In this document: one piece after another, positions 44,273 through 53,059 of the stretch
Position numbering within the stretch: position 1 is the stretch's first letter
Layout of the letters: every line of letters begins with the position of its first letter
IMG/VR virus record: IMGVR_UViG_3300032020_000004
Coordinates: 1-58,378 of that record
From: a virus
Reading direction: 5' to 3' (one strand)
DNA: 58,378 bases
Notes under the pieces: model-generated
What the model was told of the DNA's origin: nothing
The model's input: only the letters and a program-made list of their open reading frames with translations
Databases searched by the model: none
Translations under genes and position numbers: made by a program

Positions 44273-46678
44273 ATGGCTATTAAAGGCAAGAAGGGGGATG
44301 TCAGCCAGGTTATAGGTGTAACCGGCCTGAGAATATGGGGTGGTGTTCTCGGCGAAGAATATTTGGCGGTGCTGAAGGGAACTAGGAAGGTAAAGGTCTT
44401 CCGAGAGATGCAGGATGATGCCGTTATCGGCTGTCTGCTGGATGCTATCATAATGCCACTGATGGCTGCAGAATTTGAGACAGTGCCGGCAGGTGACGCT
44501 GAGAAGGATAAGCAGAATGCCGAGTTTCTCTGGCAGTGCATGAACGATATGACCAAGTATAGCTGGCGGCAGCATGTGCTAGATATGCTGGGCATGCTTG
44601 CCTGGGGCTGGGCGGCCTCAGAGATGGTGTTTAAGAAGAGGTTGGGTCAGGATTCTGATAGACCGTCTCAGTATAATGATGGTAAGCTGGGCTTCCATAT
44701 TCTTGACCCGCGTGGGCAGGAGACGCTGGACAAGTGGAAGATGGATGATGAGTTTAATGTTGAGCTCATGGTGCAGAAAGACCCGAACAGCAGTCAGCTG
44801 ATTGAGATAGAAAGCTGGAAGTTGCTTCATGCCACATTCCGGTCTAGGAAGAGGTCGCCAGAAGGTTTAAGCCCGTTAAGGTCGCTGTATCGTGAGTGGT
44901 ATACCAGAAAGAACTTGGAGGTCATAGAGGCCATCGGCGCTGAGCGTGACCTATGTGGCTTGCCGGTGTTCCGTCTGCCGTATGGTGCTTCTGATGCTGA
45001 CAAGGTGGCAGCGGAGTTATTGATCCGTAATCTCCGTCAGGATGAGGAAGCAGGTCTGGTTTTACCTCCACCCCCAAGTCCGGATGCCAATGTTTCGAAG
45101 TGGGAGTTTGAGCTGATTAGTTCGCCAGGGCAGAAGCAATTTAATGTGCGTGAGATAATCAGAGACTTGAACAAGGTGATCCTGATGAGATTTTTTGCCC
45201 AGTTCTTATTGCTGGGTATGGAGAAAGTAGGCACGCAGGCACTGGTTGAAGGCTCTCAGGACTTTTTCAGCTTGGCGTTGACGTCTGTCCAGCAAGAGCT
45301 TCTGGAGACTTGGAATCAGCAGTTAGTGCCGTTACTGTTTGCTATGAATCCGCAGATGCTCTCCGGCGCTTCAGGGATGCCGACGATAGATTGGGCTGGT
45401 CCTGGTAGCAAGGATGTACAGAGGGTTGTGACCATGGCTAAGGATATGGTGGCGGCTCAGCTTCTGACTCCGGAAGAGAAGCTGGAGGATTATTTGAGGA
45501 CGATCACAGGACTCCCAGACAGGCCCGAAGGTATTGGTCAAGGTCCCCGGTCGCCAGTGGCACCGCCAATGCCAGGCTTGCTGTCCTATGAGTGGTATGA
45601 GTTGCCTGATGGTAGCTGGCTGGCCAGACCGAAGAAGGAGAAGATTCAGCTACATGCTCAGCCTGATGTTGGCGATGTGCATATTCCAACAGCAATAAAG
45701 AGGAAGAGGCGTGACCACTGTATGCTCTGTGAGGAGCCGCCGATTGTTGAGGTGCTCTGGGCTGAAGGTATGGCGCGGGCTTGGTTCTGTGCTGCCTGCT
45801 ATAAGGAGTGGAAGGCTGAATCGGAGACACATGAGGTTGTCGAAGAGCGAAAGGTTGAAGGCGGGACTGTGCCTCAGCGGTGGGCAGGCTATGAACAGGA
45901 GGTTGATGAGGTTGCCAGCTTTGTTGATGTGGCCGGCATAAAGGGAAGGCGTGGCAGTTCGAAGATTGGCAAAGCGACGAATGAGTATCAGGGGCTGCTG
46001 ACCAATATCTATGACCGGTGGGCTAAGACAGCCCAAAAAGCTATTCTGGTGGCTGATGAGGCTGGTGCAAAAGGCAAGGAGCTGACGAAGGTGATTGATA
46101 AGCAGCTGCTGGCGTTAGCCAAGGGGCTGAAGGCTGCAGCTCAGAAGCATATTGGTGAGGCGTTCCGTCTTGGTATGAAAGGTCAGCTTGACCGGCAGGC
46201 AGAGAAGCTGTTGGAGAAGCAGGTAGAGCAGAATAGTAAGTTTGTTGATGAGAGTCTGATCCCGAGAATCAGAGAAAAGATTGTAGCGCACTTGGATGAG
46301 CTCAAGGAAAAGCATCAGTACCAGCTTGATGCAGTTGGTTTGCTCGGGTTGCTGGTGTCGATGAGAAGTGAGCCGGTAGGCTTTGCTGGCGCTTTCTGGA
46401 GTGGTATTTTTATAGGTGCAGGCTTGAATAGGCAGCGAGAAGATAAGAAGAGAATAGAGGAGGGCATGAAGCCGCGGCGTGTAAGGTGGGTTCTTGACCC
46501 TGCGGCTGAGCACTGCCAAAAGTCGGCTCATGGTCATGGTTGTCCGGACCTGGCTGGTGAGTATGAGAGCTGGGAAGATATGCCAACAGTGCCAGCGGGA
46601 AGCGTGACCTGCTTGGGAAATTGCCGTTGTAGAATCATGATAGAAAATGATTCAGGAGAGTGGGAATATGCTGCTTAA
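44273..46678 (+). CDS. Portal protein fused to MuF-type minor head protein
   Basis: 801 residues (ATG 44273, GAGGAGGTGGG upstream). Residues 1-400 follow the Mu gp29/DUF935 portal type: WRQHVLDMLGMLAWGWAASE, KLLHATFRSRKRSPEGLSPL, LYREWYTRKNLEVIEAIGAE, and IRDLNKVILMRFFAQFLLLG. Residues about 480-510 hold a zinc ribbon (CMLC, CAAC). The end, LDPAAEHCQKSAHGHGCPDL and CLGNCRCRI, is the closing part of phage head morphogenesis (MuF) domains. Portal and minor head proteins are usually separate genes. A 24-codon ORF at 44209-44283 overlaps the start. Confidence 0.8.
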   Translation: MAIKGKKGDVSQVIGVTGLRIWGGVLGEEYLAVLKGTRKVKVFREMQDDAVIGCLLDAIIMPLMAAEFETVPAGDAEKDKQNAEFLWQCMNDMTKYSWRQHVLDMLGMLAWGWAASEMVFKKRLGQDSDRPSQYNDGKLGFHILDPRGQETLDKWKMDDEFNVELMVQKDPNSSQLIEIESWKLLHATFRSRKRSPEGLSPLRSLYREWYTRKNLEVIEAIGAERDLCGLPVFRLPYGASDADKVAAELLIRNLRQDEEAGLVLPPPPSPDANVSKWEFELISSPGQKQFNVREIIRDLNKVILMRFFAQFLLLGMEKVGTQALVEGSQDFFSLALTSVQQELLETWNQQLVPLLFAMNPQMLSGASGMPTIDWAGPGSKDVQRVVTMAKDMVAAQLLTPEEKLEDYLRTITGLPDRPEGIGQGPRSPVAPPMPGLLSYEWYELPDGSWLARPKKEKIQLHAQPDVGDVHIPTAIKRKRRDHCMLCEEPPIVEVLWAEGMARAWFCAACYKEWKAESETHEVVEERKVEGGTVPQRWAGYEQEVDEVASFVDVAGIKGRRGSSKIGKATNEYQGLLTNIYDRWAKTAQKAILVADEAGAKGKELTKVIDKQLLALAKGLKAAAQKHIGEAFRLGMKGQLDRQAEKLLEKQVEQNSKFVDESLIPRIREKIVAHLDELKEKHQYQLDAVGLLGLLVSMRSEPVGFAGAFWSGIFIGAGLNRQREDKKRIEEGMKPRRVRWVLDPAAEHCQKSAHGHGCPDLAGEYESWEDMPTVPAGSVTCLGNCRCRIMIENDSGEWEYAA

Positions 46679-47396
46679 AAGAGGTCGTGAAATTGGGATT
46701 AAGTCTGGCGATTTATATGTTAAGGCATCCTGTATCAATTGTGGCCTAGAGAGATGGGTTAAGAAGGCGGATTTCGATGCTGGCAAACAGCAGTATTGCA
46801 AAAAGTGCTATCTAGCCCCGAAGATAGAAGGTGACCGCAAACGGATATTGGCTGAGCATCCTGATATAAAGGATGTTAAGCATAGTTCTGAATTGGGTAA
46901 ATCTGGGGATTGTTTATATGTTTTGGTCGAATGTCCTGAGTGCGGTAAACCAAAATGGATGAGGAAATCTGCTTATGAACGTGGTATAAACCTGTTATGT
47001 CGCTCTTGTGGTGGCCGTCAGGGTATGAATAAACGAGGCAGATACGGCTGTAAAAAGCATCAAGGCTATGTGATGGTTACTGTGCATCCAAATGACCCGA
47101 TGCGAGTTATGGCTCATAAGAGTGGCTGGGTGTTGGAGCACCGATTGATCATGGCTCGACATCTTGGCAGGCCTTTGCTGAAAGGTGAGCAAGTGCACCA
47201 TAGACCGGATGTAGCCAAAGACGACAACCGAATAGAAGGACTTTACCTAATGCCTGACCTTGCCGCCCATGCTAGGCTACTTCCTTGTGCAAATTGTGAG
47301 CTGAAAAAAGAGATCCGTTTACTGCGCTGGCAGATTAAGGAACAGAATGAGCAAATTAAGAATTTGACTTCTCTTTTGATGCTGAGGGAGGAATAA
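46668..47396 (+). CDS. HNH homing endonuclease with two zinc modules
   Basis: 242 residues from ATG 46668 (CAGGAGAGTGGG upstream), overlapping the portal gene by 11 nt. Two CxxC modules (CINCGLERWVKKADF...CKKC and CPECGKPKWMRKSAY...CRSC, residues about 22-110) precede GYVMVTVHPND, VLEHRLIMARHLGRPL, and EQVHHRPDVAKDDNR with the catalytic HH and N, and a coiled-coil end. Same design as 16438, with the zinc module duplicated. Confidence 0.85.
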   Translation: MLLKRGREIGIKSGDLYVKASCINCGLERWVKKADFDAGKQQYCKKCYLAPKIEGDRKRILAEHPDIKDVKHSSELGKSGDCLYVLVECPECGKPKWMRKSAYERGINLLCRSCGGRQGMNKRGRYGCKKHQGYVMVTVHPNDPMRVMAHKSGWVLEHRLIMARHLGRPLLKGEQVHHRPDVAKDDNRIEGLYLMPDLAAHARLLPCANCELKKEIRLLRWQIKEQNEQIKNLTSLLMLREE

Positions 47397-47399
47397 GAT

Positions 47400-47588
47400 A
47401 TGGCAGATGCTGAAATTCGTTGTAGGAAATGCGGCAAGCTCCTAGCTAAGGATGTTGAAGGCGTACTGGAAGTGATGAATGGCAATAAGGCTATCAGGGT
47501 GTATGGGGCTGTAGCGGTGGCTATTGATTGCCCACGTTGCGGAGCCACTGTTGATTTGCCCCGTAAATTGCCACTGAGGAGTAAGTAA
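47400..47588 (+). CDS. Com-like zinc-ribbon protein
   Basis: 62 residues. IRCRKCGKLLAKDVEG and IDCPRCGATVDLP match the layout of Mu Com, a zinc protein that activates translation of the mom DNA-modification gene by RNA binding. Here it lies next to the portal/HNH genes and upstream of small RNA unit 2. Whether it binds RNA is unknown. Confidence 0.6.
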   Translation: MADAEIRCRKCGKLLAKDVEGVLEVMNGNKAIRVYGAVAVAIDCPRCGATVDLPRKLPLRSK

Positions 47589-47589
47589 G

Positions 47590-47811
47590 TTGCCGAGCAG
47601 GAAGTGGCGGTTAGGTATATTGATACTGTGCCGGAAGTGTGGCCAGCCTGGAGGCACGTTAAAGAGGATTGATAAAGGCGTTTATGAGCATGAGCAGTGT
47701 CCGGTTGTTAAACCGAAGGCGAGGAAAAGTAGTCTTGTAGTTGCTAGTAGCCCACTGGTGACAGCGCGGCGCAAACTGCCACCCGGGCTGTTGCGGACAG
47801 GTCATTCTTGA
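47590..47811 (+). CDS. Zinc-binding small basic protein
   Basis: 73 residues, TTG start two bases after the previous stop. CRKCGQPGGT and HEQC form a possible site; the C-terminal half is basic and low in structure. The stop overlaps the RNA unit 2 promoter. Confidence 0.45.
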   Translation: MPSRKWRLGILILCRKCGQPGGTLKRIDKGVYEHEQCPVVKPKARKSSLVVASSPLVTARRKLPPGLLRTGHS

Positions 47812-47836
47812 CAAGAAATCACGGAGGTGTTATAGT
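47808..47836 (+). promoter_or_regulatory. Promoter of small RNA unit 2
   Basis: TTGACA (47808-47813), 17-bp spacer, TATAGT (47831-47836). The start point is expected near 47843, 40 nt before the terminator stem. Confidence 0.8.
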
Positions 47837-47842
47837 AGTACT

Positions 47843-47925
47843 AATTTAATAAGAGGCTAGAAGCCCGGAGCCGATAGAGGCTGGAAGCCCGACTTGCGGT
47901 ATTGTGAGTCGGGCTTTTGTTTTGC
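47843..47925 (+). ncRNA. Small structured RNA unit 2 (paralogue of unit at 32486)
   Basis: About 80 nt. Hairpin GGCT-AGA-AGCC (47854-47864), then GAGCCGATAGAGGCTGGAAG (47868-47887), corresponding to GAGCCGATAGAAGCCTGAAG of unit 1, then the terminator. AGCC/GGCT inside the conserved box could pair in this copy but not in unit 1, so the box itself may be the conserved element. No ORF is contained. It precedes the protease/scaffold gene by 98 nt. Confidence 0.65.
47885..47923 (+). terminator. Intrinsic terminator of RNA unit 2
   Basis: AAGCCCGACT (47885-47894) pairs perfectly with AGTCGGGCTT (47907-47916) around a 12-nt loop, followed by TTTTGTTTT. Confidence 0.9.
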
Positions 47926-48022
47926 TCACTGAAGATGGTGGAAGGCCAGGCTTGAAGGTGTAGGCGGGAGCCAGTTTCTAGGGCTGGCAGTAAGTGGGCA
48001 TAGTGGCAGTAGGAGGTGATCG

Positions 48023-49894
48023 ATGCCGTTCGCAGGCTATCCTAATTTTGCTGCTTGTGTAGCTGATAAGCAGGGTAAGGCTGATGACCCTGCAGCGCTG
48101 TGTGCTTGGTTAGAACATGAGACGACAGGCAAGTGGCCAGGTGAGATGACGCAGGGTCTGCCGGCTGGTATCAAGGATAAGTTCTGGCAAGCCTTTGGTG
48201 GATACATGGATAATGAGAAGAATGAGGCAAAGGCTATGGAGTTTGCGGTAAAAGCAGTTGCTGATGCTGGCTGGGTCTGGCAGAAGCATGGCTGGGCTCG
48301 TAAGGCTGAGCACAAGATGCAGATGCAGGCAGTGTTAGGCGTCCCGATATTTGCTACGGGCACGCATAATGACGAGAAGTATACGGCTGCCGACCTGAAG
48401 GAGATGGTCACAGCTTTTAAGGAACTCAAGGGAATACTGGACCCACCGGTGAAGATTGGGCATACCAGCGATGAATTTAACCGAGCTCTTGCCGAAAAGA
48501 TGGGCATAGAGCCAGAGCTTATAAAAGGCGAAAATGGCAATGGCGTGATGGCGTTTGGCTGGATAGATGACCTGCGTGTGTCCGGTAATGTTTTGTATGC
48601 TGACCTGGCTGATGTTCCGCAGCCAGTTGCCGAACTGATTGAGAGTAAGAGCTACAATAAGGTCAGTGCTGAGGTGATGTTTGATTTTAAGCACAAGGAT
48701 AAGACGTATCCCAAAGTGTTGTGCGGACTGGCGTTGCTTGGAGCTGAGTTGCCGGCTGTTCGTGAAAGTGGTTTAGAGACAGCGGCTGTTTATATGGTGA
48801 CCCGAGAGCCTGATTCGGTGATTGAGTTTGCCCTGGACTTGGATGCCGATGTTACGTTCGAGATGCTGCAGCCAGCAATGACTGATATTGAGGAGGCGAT
48901 TGAGAGGCAGATGAAGGGCAAGGCAGGCGTCAGTATAATCCGAGCTATGTGGAAGGAGGTGAAAGGTAAGGTAAAACACATGCTGGAGGCAAAGAAGCAC
49001 AGCATGGGTGACATTCCGCCTGAGATTCAGGCGTATGCAGATGCAAATTTCCAAGGCAATGTCGAAGGCCTGATTAGATGGGCTGGTGAGGTGGGCTTCA
49101 ATGGTTGCGTGAGTGCGGTTTCAGGTAAAGAGGGTATTACTGACCCTGAACGCTTATGCGGATGGCTGAAGGCGCAAGCACGTGAACGTGGATGGCTTTC
49201 ACCGGCACACCAGTCATTAGAAAAAGGAGAGGAGGTCCAGAACATGAACAAGGAATTTTTGAAGGCTTTGGGGCTGGCCGAGTCTGCTAAGGATGAGGAT
49301 GTTATGGCAGCACTGAAGAAGCTCCAGGACGGAAAGGTCGATTTGACAGCATTGTTTACCGCTCTTGGCTTGCCACCCGAGGCAACTCTTGAGGATGCGG
49401 TCAAGGCAATCGGTGCTCTAAAGGAGCAGGCTGCTGCCGCTGTTAGTGGTGCGACAAAGCAGTTCAGCGATAGAGTTACCCAGCTCGAGAAGGATAACAA
49501 GGCGCTGAAGCGCGAGAACCGCAAGGCTTATTTTAAGGAGATTGCTGCTGGGCTGAAGGCAATCAGCGGCACTCCGGATGAGCTCGCCGAAGAGCTTGTC
49601 AGCCTTGAGGAGTCTGCTGGTGAGGAGACAGTCAAGAAAATCCTGGCACGGTATCAGGACCAGAATAAGCGTTTGATTGCCGCCGGCGTGTTCAAGGCCA
49701 AGGGCACTTCTGCAGCGGGTGGTGAAGAGGAAGACCATGAGTTCCTCAAGAAGGTGAAAGCGCATATGCAGGAGAAGCATGTAGACGAGGCAACAGCGCA
49801 GGCTGTAATCCGCAAGGCTGAGCCTGTTCTGTTCAAGGACTACATGGCCACGAGAAAAATCGTTACCCGAGCTGTCGAAGGCAGCGAGGACTAA
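48023..49894 (+). CDS. Prohead protease/scaffold polyprotein (Mu gpI-like)
   Basis: 623 residues after AGGAGGTGATCG. Residues about 95-260 (FATGTHNDEKYTAADLKEMV, PVKIGHTSDE, GWIDDLRVSGNVLYADLADV, SYNKVSAEV) match Mu-type protease domains. Two copies of a small motif, DDPAALCAWLEHE near the N-terminus and TDPERLCGWLKAQ near residue 375, flank it. The C-terminal 210 residues are helical scaffold, with an AACSFR-free Ala-rich hinge and LEKDNKALKRENRKAYFKEI coiled coil. It shapes and then matures the prohead. Confidence 0.8.
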   Translation: MPFAGYPNFAACVADKQGKADDPAALCAWLEHETTGKWPGEMTQGLPAGIKDKFWQAFGGYMDNEKNEAKAMEFAVKAVADAGWVWQKHGWARKAEHKMQMQAVLGVPIFATGTHNDEKYTAADLKEMVTAFKELKGILDPPVKIGHTSDEFNRALAEKMGIEPELIKGENGNGVMAFGWIDDLRVSGNVLYADLADVPQPVAELIESKSYNKVSAEVMFDFKHKDKTYPKVLCGLALLGAELPAVRESGLETAAVYMVTREPDSVIEFALDLDADVTFEMLQPAMTDIEEAIERQMKGKAGVSIIRAMWKEVKGKVKHMLEAKKHSMGDIPPEIQAYADANFQGNVEGLIRWAGEVGFNGCVSAVSGKEGITDPERLCGWLKAQARERGWLSPAHQSLEKGEEVQNMNKEFLKALGLAESAKDEDVMAALKKLQDGKVDLTALFTALGLPPEATLEDAVKAIGALKEQAAAAVSGATKQFSDRVTQLEKDNKALKRENRKAYFKEIAAGLKAISGTPDELAEELVSLEESAGEETVKKILARYQDQNKRLIAAGVFKAKGTSAAGGEEEDHEFLKKVKAHMQEKHVDEATAQAVIRKAEPVLFKDYMATRKIVTRAVEGSED

Positions 49895-49912
49895 CAGGAA
49901 GAGGTGAAATAG

Positions 49913-50299
49913 ATGGCAAACAATATTGATGGACCTGAGATCACCCTGAAGGCATACGGCGACCTGTCCGCTTACCAGTTCCATATTATGAAGGTCGGCA
50001 CGGATGGCAAGGCTAATCTGGCAACTGACCCAGATGACCATACGGCCTGCATGATTGGGATACTCCAAAACAAGCCCGATGCTGCAGATGAACCGGCAGT
50101 GGTTAGAATTGAGGGAGTTGCTAAAGTAGTGGGTGGGGCTACAATTGCTGCCGGCACAAAGGTGACATGCGATGGTGACGGCCACCTGGCCGCGGCAGTT
50201 TCTGGCGATAATGTCATTGGCATTGCGCTTGAAACTGCTGGTAGCACTAAAATCACCCAAATCTTGCTGTGCCATGGCTCGACTATAAGCGACGCCTAA
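49913..50299 (+). CDS. Head decoration protein (DUF2190-like)
   Basis: 128 residues after AAGAGGTGAAATAG. Beta-rich, with YQFHIMKVGTDGKANLATDP, GVAKVVGGATIAAGTKVTCD and VIGIALETAGS, the pattern of capsid-decorating DUF2190 proteins. Located between scaffold and capsid genes, as usual. Confidence 0.75.
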   Translation: MANNIDGPEITLKAYGDLSAYQFHIMKVGTDGKANLATDPDDHTACMIGILQNKPDAADEPAVVRIEGVAKVVGGATIAAGTKVTCDGDGHLAAAVSGDNVIGIALETAGSTKITQILLCHGSTISDA

Positions 50300-50328
50300 G
50301 TTTAAGAGAGAGGAGGAGGTGAAATAAA

Positions 50329-51270
50329 ATGGCACAACCAACACCGAGTGATGTCCATATTGATGCTGCGTTAAGCAACATCTCGATAGCCTACCGGAAT
50401 GACAGCTACGTGGCTCAAAAGGTATTCCCGATTGTCCAGGTAGACAAGCAGTCAGACAAGTACTTCATATTTAGCAAGGCGTTCTGGTTCCGCAACAGTG
50501 TGGAGCGCAGAGGCCCCGGCTCTCGGTATGCGGAAGGTGGACTTGAGTTGAGCAGCACCAATTACGAGTGTATCAACAAGGGTCTGAGCTTCCCGCTGCC
50601 CTGGGAATCGATTGAGAACCAGGATGCAGCGATTGACCTTGAGTCTGACGGCGCTGAGTGGCTGGCTGACCAGTTCCAGCTGGACCGGGAGATAGCCCTG
50701 GCTGCCAAGATCTTCAATGCTTCTGCTTGGGGCACGACAGCTGGGCTGTCAGGAACCAGTATGTGGAGCGACTATGCCAACAGTGACCCGATTAGCAACA
50801 TCGAGACAGCGAGGGAGACGGTTAAGAAAGCAATTGGCCGTTACCCCAATGTCATGCTGATGGGCGCTGAGGTATGGGATAAGCTCAAGTTCCATCCTGA
50901 CCTGCTTGATATCTACAAGCACACGTCGGTTGCTGTTCTGACCCCTGACCTGGTGGCTAAGGTCTTCGATGGCATTGAGCAGCTGCTAATCGGCAATGCG
51001 ATTTACAACAGCACTGCTGAAGGCGTTGCTTTCAGTGGTGGCTATATCTGGCCGAAGAATGTGTTGCTGCTCTATGTGCCGAAGAGCCCGAGCATCCGAA
51101 CACCGGCAGCTGGCTACACCTTTGTCTGGAAGCAGAATGGCTATGCCATCGCTATCGAGCGTGTGGAAGAGCGTCTGCGAAAGAGGGATGTGTTGCTGGC
51201 TGACCATGCCTTTGACCAGAAGGTGGTCGGCAGCGACTGCGGCTATGAGATCACAACTGCAGTAGCATAA
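50329..51270 (+). CDS. Major capsid protein
   Basis: 313 residues, with a strong GAGGAGGAGGTGAAA ribosome binding site. VAQKVFPIVQVDKQSDKYFI (residues about 28-47), GLSFPLPWESIENQ, and RYPNVMLMGAEVWDKLKFHP are typical of the Mu/HK97-like capsid group, and the C-terminal CGYEITTAVA strand is standard. Position after protease and decoration genes confirms the call. Confidence 0.85.
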   Translation: MAQPTPSDVHIDAALSNISIAYRNDSYVAQKVFPIVQVDKQSDKYFIFSKAFWFRNSVERRGPGSRYAEGGLELSSTNYECINKGLSFPLPWESIENQDAAIDLESDGAEWLADQFQLDREIALAAKIFNASAWGTTAGLSGTSMWSDYANSDPISNIETARETVKKAIGRYPNVMLMGAEVWDKLKFHPDLLDIYKHTSVAVLTPDLVAKVFDGIEQLLIGNAIYNSTAEGVAFSGGYIWPKNVLLLYVPKSPSIRTPAAGYTFVWKQNGYAIAIERVEERLRKRDVLLADHAFDQKVVGSDCGYEITTAVA

Positions 51271-51292
51271 CCGAAAACAGAATAGATGCAGT

Positions 51293-51307
51293 GTTGTAGC
51301 GCTGCAA
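51293..51307. promoter_or_regulatory. Operator-like palindrome GTTGTAGCGCTGCAA
   Basis: Same sequence as the copy at 13875, in the 56-base gap after the capsid gene. No clear promoter accompanies it, so it may control RNA structure or bind the same protein for another purpose. Confidence 0.5.
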
Positions 51308-51326
51308 ACGGAAGGAGGTTTCCGAT

Positions 51327-51617
51327 ATGAAGTTCGAGGTGCTAAAGCCGTTTACTTGGGCAGGGCAAGACCTGAAGGTGGGTGAGACTTTGGAGATTCC
51401 AGATGAGTCTCCGAAGATTGGCTCGCTTGCTAGGTCAAAGTTTATTCGTGTTGCAAGCGCCCTGCCCAAGTTTGTTTCCAAAGAGCTACCAAAGGTCGAA
51501 GAGGTAGTTCAGGAGATGGGATCCGAGGAGAAGGGCCGGTCTGTTGAGGTGGCTGCTACTCGGGACCCGAAAGAGATAATTCGCCAGGCGAAAGCCAAAG
51601 CCGCTGCTAAAAAGTAG
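51327..51617 (+). CDS. Hypothetical head-region protein
   Basis: 96 residues after GGAAGGAGGTTTCC. Begins with a beta unit (FEVLKPFTWAGQDLKVGETL) and ends with a basic Ala/Lys helix (RQAKAKAAAKK). Distantly similar in layout to the protein at 5235. Such short proteins after the capsid gene often serve as head-completion or linker proteins. Confidence 0.55.
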   Translation: MKFEVLKPFTWAGQDLKVGETLEIPDESPKIGSLARSKFIRVASALPKFVSKELPKVEEVVQEMGSEEKGRSVEVAATRDPKEIIRQAKAKAAAKK

Positions 51618-51651
51618 CGGCAATCTGAGGTGAGGAGGAGGAAAAAATAAA

Positions 51652-53010
51652 ATGCAGAGATGGCGAGGGACTCATGTTTTTGACCAGGTGAGGCTGTCTG
51701 ATGACAAGTATCTGAAATTTGGAGACAGCCAGGATTTCACCATTCGCTGGGATGGCACGAATAACCGGTTGGAGTTGTCCAGAGCGGCTAATACGCTGAC
51801 TGACCCGGGCCGGCAGATTTATGCCAGCTTCACAGCGACTGGTGCAGTGGCTTCAGGGAAGTCGCTAACTGGCATCCAGATTAGTGCCACGTTCAATGGT
51901 ACTGGCAATAATGGCAGTGTGACGGCGGCTGAGTTCAAGGCTCGGCATACGACAGGCAACGCAGCGACGGTAGTCCAGCTGAGGGGCGTAGTCGGCAACG
52001 CCGATGCCAAGAACGGCATTGTGACGACAGCCTATGCCGTTGAGGGGTCGATTGATGTCAGTGCCGGCGGCTCGGTTGGCACCAGTGCTTGTTTCCATGG
52101 CAACCTGAACAACAGCGGTACGGTGACCACCAGCTACGGCGTGTTCGTGGAGGGTGTCTCAGGCAACAACTTGACCAAAGGTATCTTCATGCAGTACGTC
52201 ACCACAGGCGTTGGTATCAGCGCTGCGACAACTGGTATCGACATCGGTAATGTCACGACCGGTATCACGTTCACAGGGACGATAGGTGTAGCGATTACAT
52301 TTGCCAGCACCACCCTGACGCCTGATTCTACTAGGAGTAACTGTGCTCTCGGCATAGGTACTCGGGCAACTGAAAAAGATATCACAATGGCTGCTGCTGC
52401 TACTCAACATCTTGACCCGATTCAAATGAACCTCAATATCATCGGAGCTAATCCTACTGGGTCAAGCACAGTCAATGGTATTTATCAGTTGATCACTCAC
52501 GATACCACTGATATGACTAACCTGAGACTAAAGTGTGCTGACTGGAATGTAGTTATTAAAAAGGATGTCTTAGATGCCTATGTTTTTCAAGGCGAAATAG
52601 ACTTCAATGCTTCGGGTATTGCCGTAGGCAATGAGGCTTGTGTTGTAGGCTTGGTGCTAGATGCTGGGGCAAATGCTGTTACCGCCTCCGAGGGATGGAG
52701 AGGTCTAAGTATAACCCTGCGTGGTGCTGGAACTCCTGCCAATTCACAGGCAATACTCATAGATGGCGCAAGTGATATCACTGTAAGAGAGGGAATATGG
52801 ATAATGGGTGGGGGCATAACTGCTGCCATTCGGCTTGCAAGAGTAGATAATTATGCAAACAGTCCCATCAACCTTTTAGCCCTCCCTCCAGCAGGATATA
52901 CTCCAGTATCAAGTCATGGTGGCATTGCCAATGGTGGCACAGTTGTTAAGATAGCTTGCTTGGTGGGGACTACTCCCTACTACCTTCTAGCAAGCACCGC
53001 ACCTGCATAA
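51652..53010 (+). CDS. Beta-rich head-fibre/decoration protein
   Basis: 452 residues after GAGGAGGAAAAAAT. Repetitive Gly/Thr/Ala beta sequence with TGIDIGNVTTGITFTGTIG and NLNNSGTVTTSYGVFVEGVS segments indicates a beta-helix. The N-terminus (HVFDQVRLSDDKYLKFGDSQ) resembles domains that anchor surface fibres. Position between capsid and tail genes suggests a head fibre; a fibre on the tail is the alternative. Confidence 0.65.
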   Translation: MQRWRGTHVFDQVRLSDDKYLKFGDSQDFTIRWDGTNNRLELSRAANTLTDPGRQIYASFTATGAVASGKSLTGIQISATFNGTGNNGSVTAAEFKARHTTGNAATVVQLRGVVGNADAKNGIVTTAYAVEGSIDVSAGGSVGTSACFHGNLNNSGTVTTSYGVFVEGVSGNNLTKGIFMQYVTTGVGISAATTGIDIGNVTTGITFTGTIGVAITFASTTLTPDSTRSNCALGIGTRATEKDITMAAAATQHLDPIQMNLNIIGANPTGSSTVNGIYQLITHDTTDMTNLRLKCADWNVVIKKDVLDAYVFQGEIDFNASGIAVGNEACVVGLVLDAGANAVTASEGWRGLSITLRGAGTPANSQAILIDGASDITVREGIWIMGGGITAAIRLARVDNYANSPINLLALPPAGYTPVSSHGGIANGGTVVKIACLVGTTPYYLLASTAPA

Positions 53011-53020
53011 ACTTCAAGGG

Positions 53021-53050
53021 CTTTGGGGGTGAGCCTTAATCACCCCAAAG
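53021..53050 (+). other. Hairpin directly before a ribosome binding site
   Basis: CTTTGGGGGTGA (53021-53032) pairs with TCACCCCAAAG (53040-53050) with one bulged G. The ribosome binding site AAAGGAGG begins inside the right arm at 53047 and the ATG is at 53060, so the stem could mask or expose it. No U-run follows. Confidence 0.7.
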
Positions 53051-53059
53051 GAGGCTGAG

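Noticed and set aside
49418-50344. 308-codon minus-strand ORF across the scaffold and decoration genes
   Set aside because: It spans two well supported + strand genes and their ribosome sites; sequence lacks any domain pattern.
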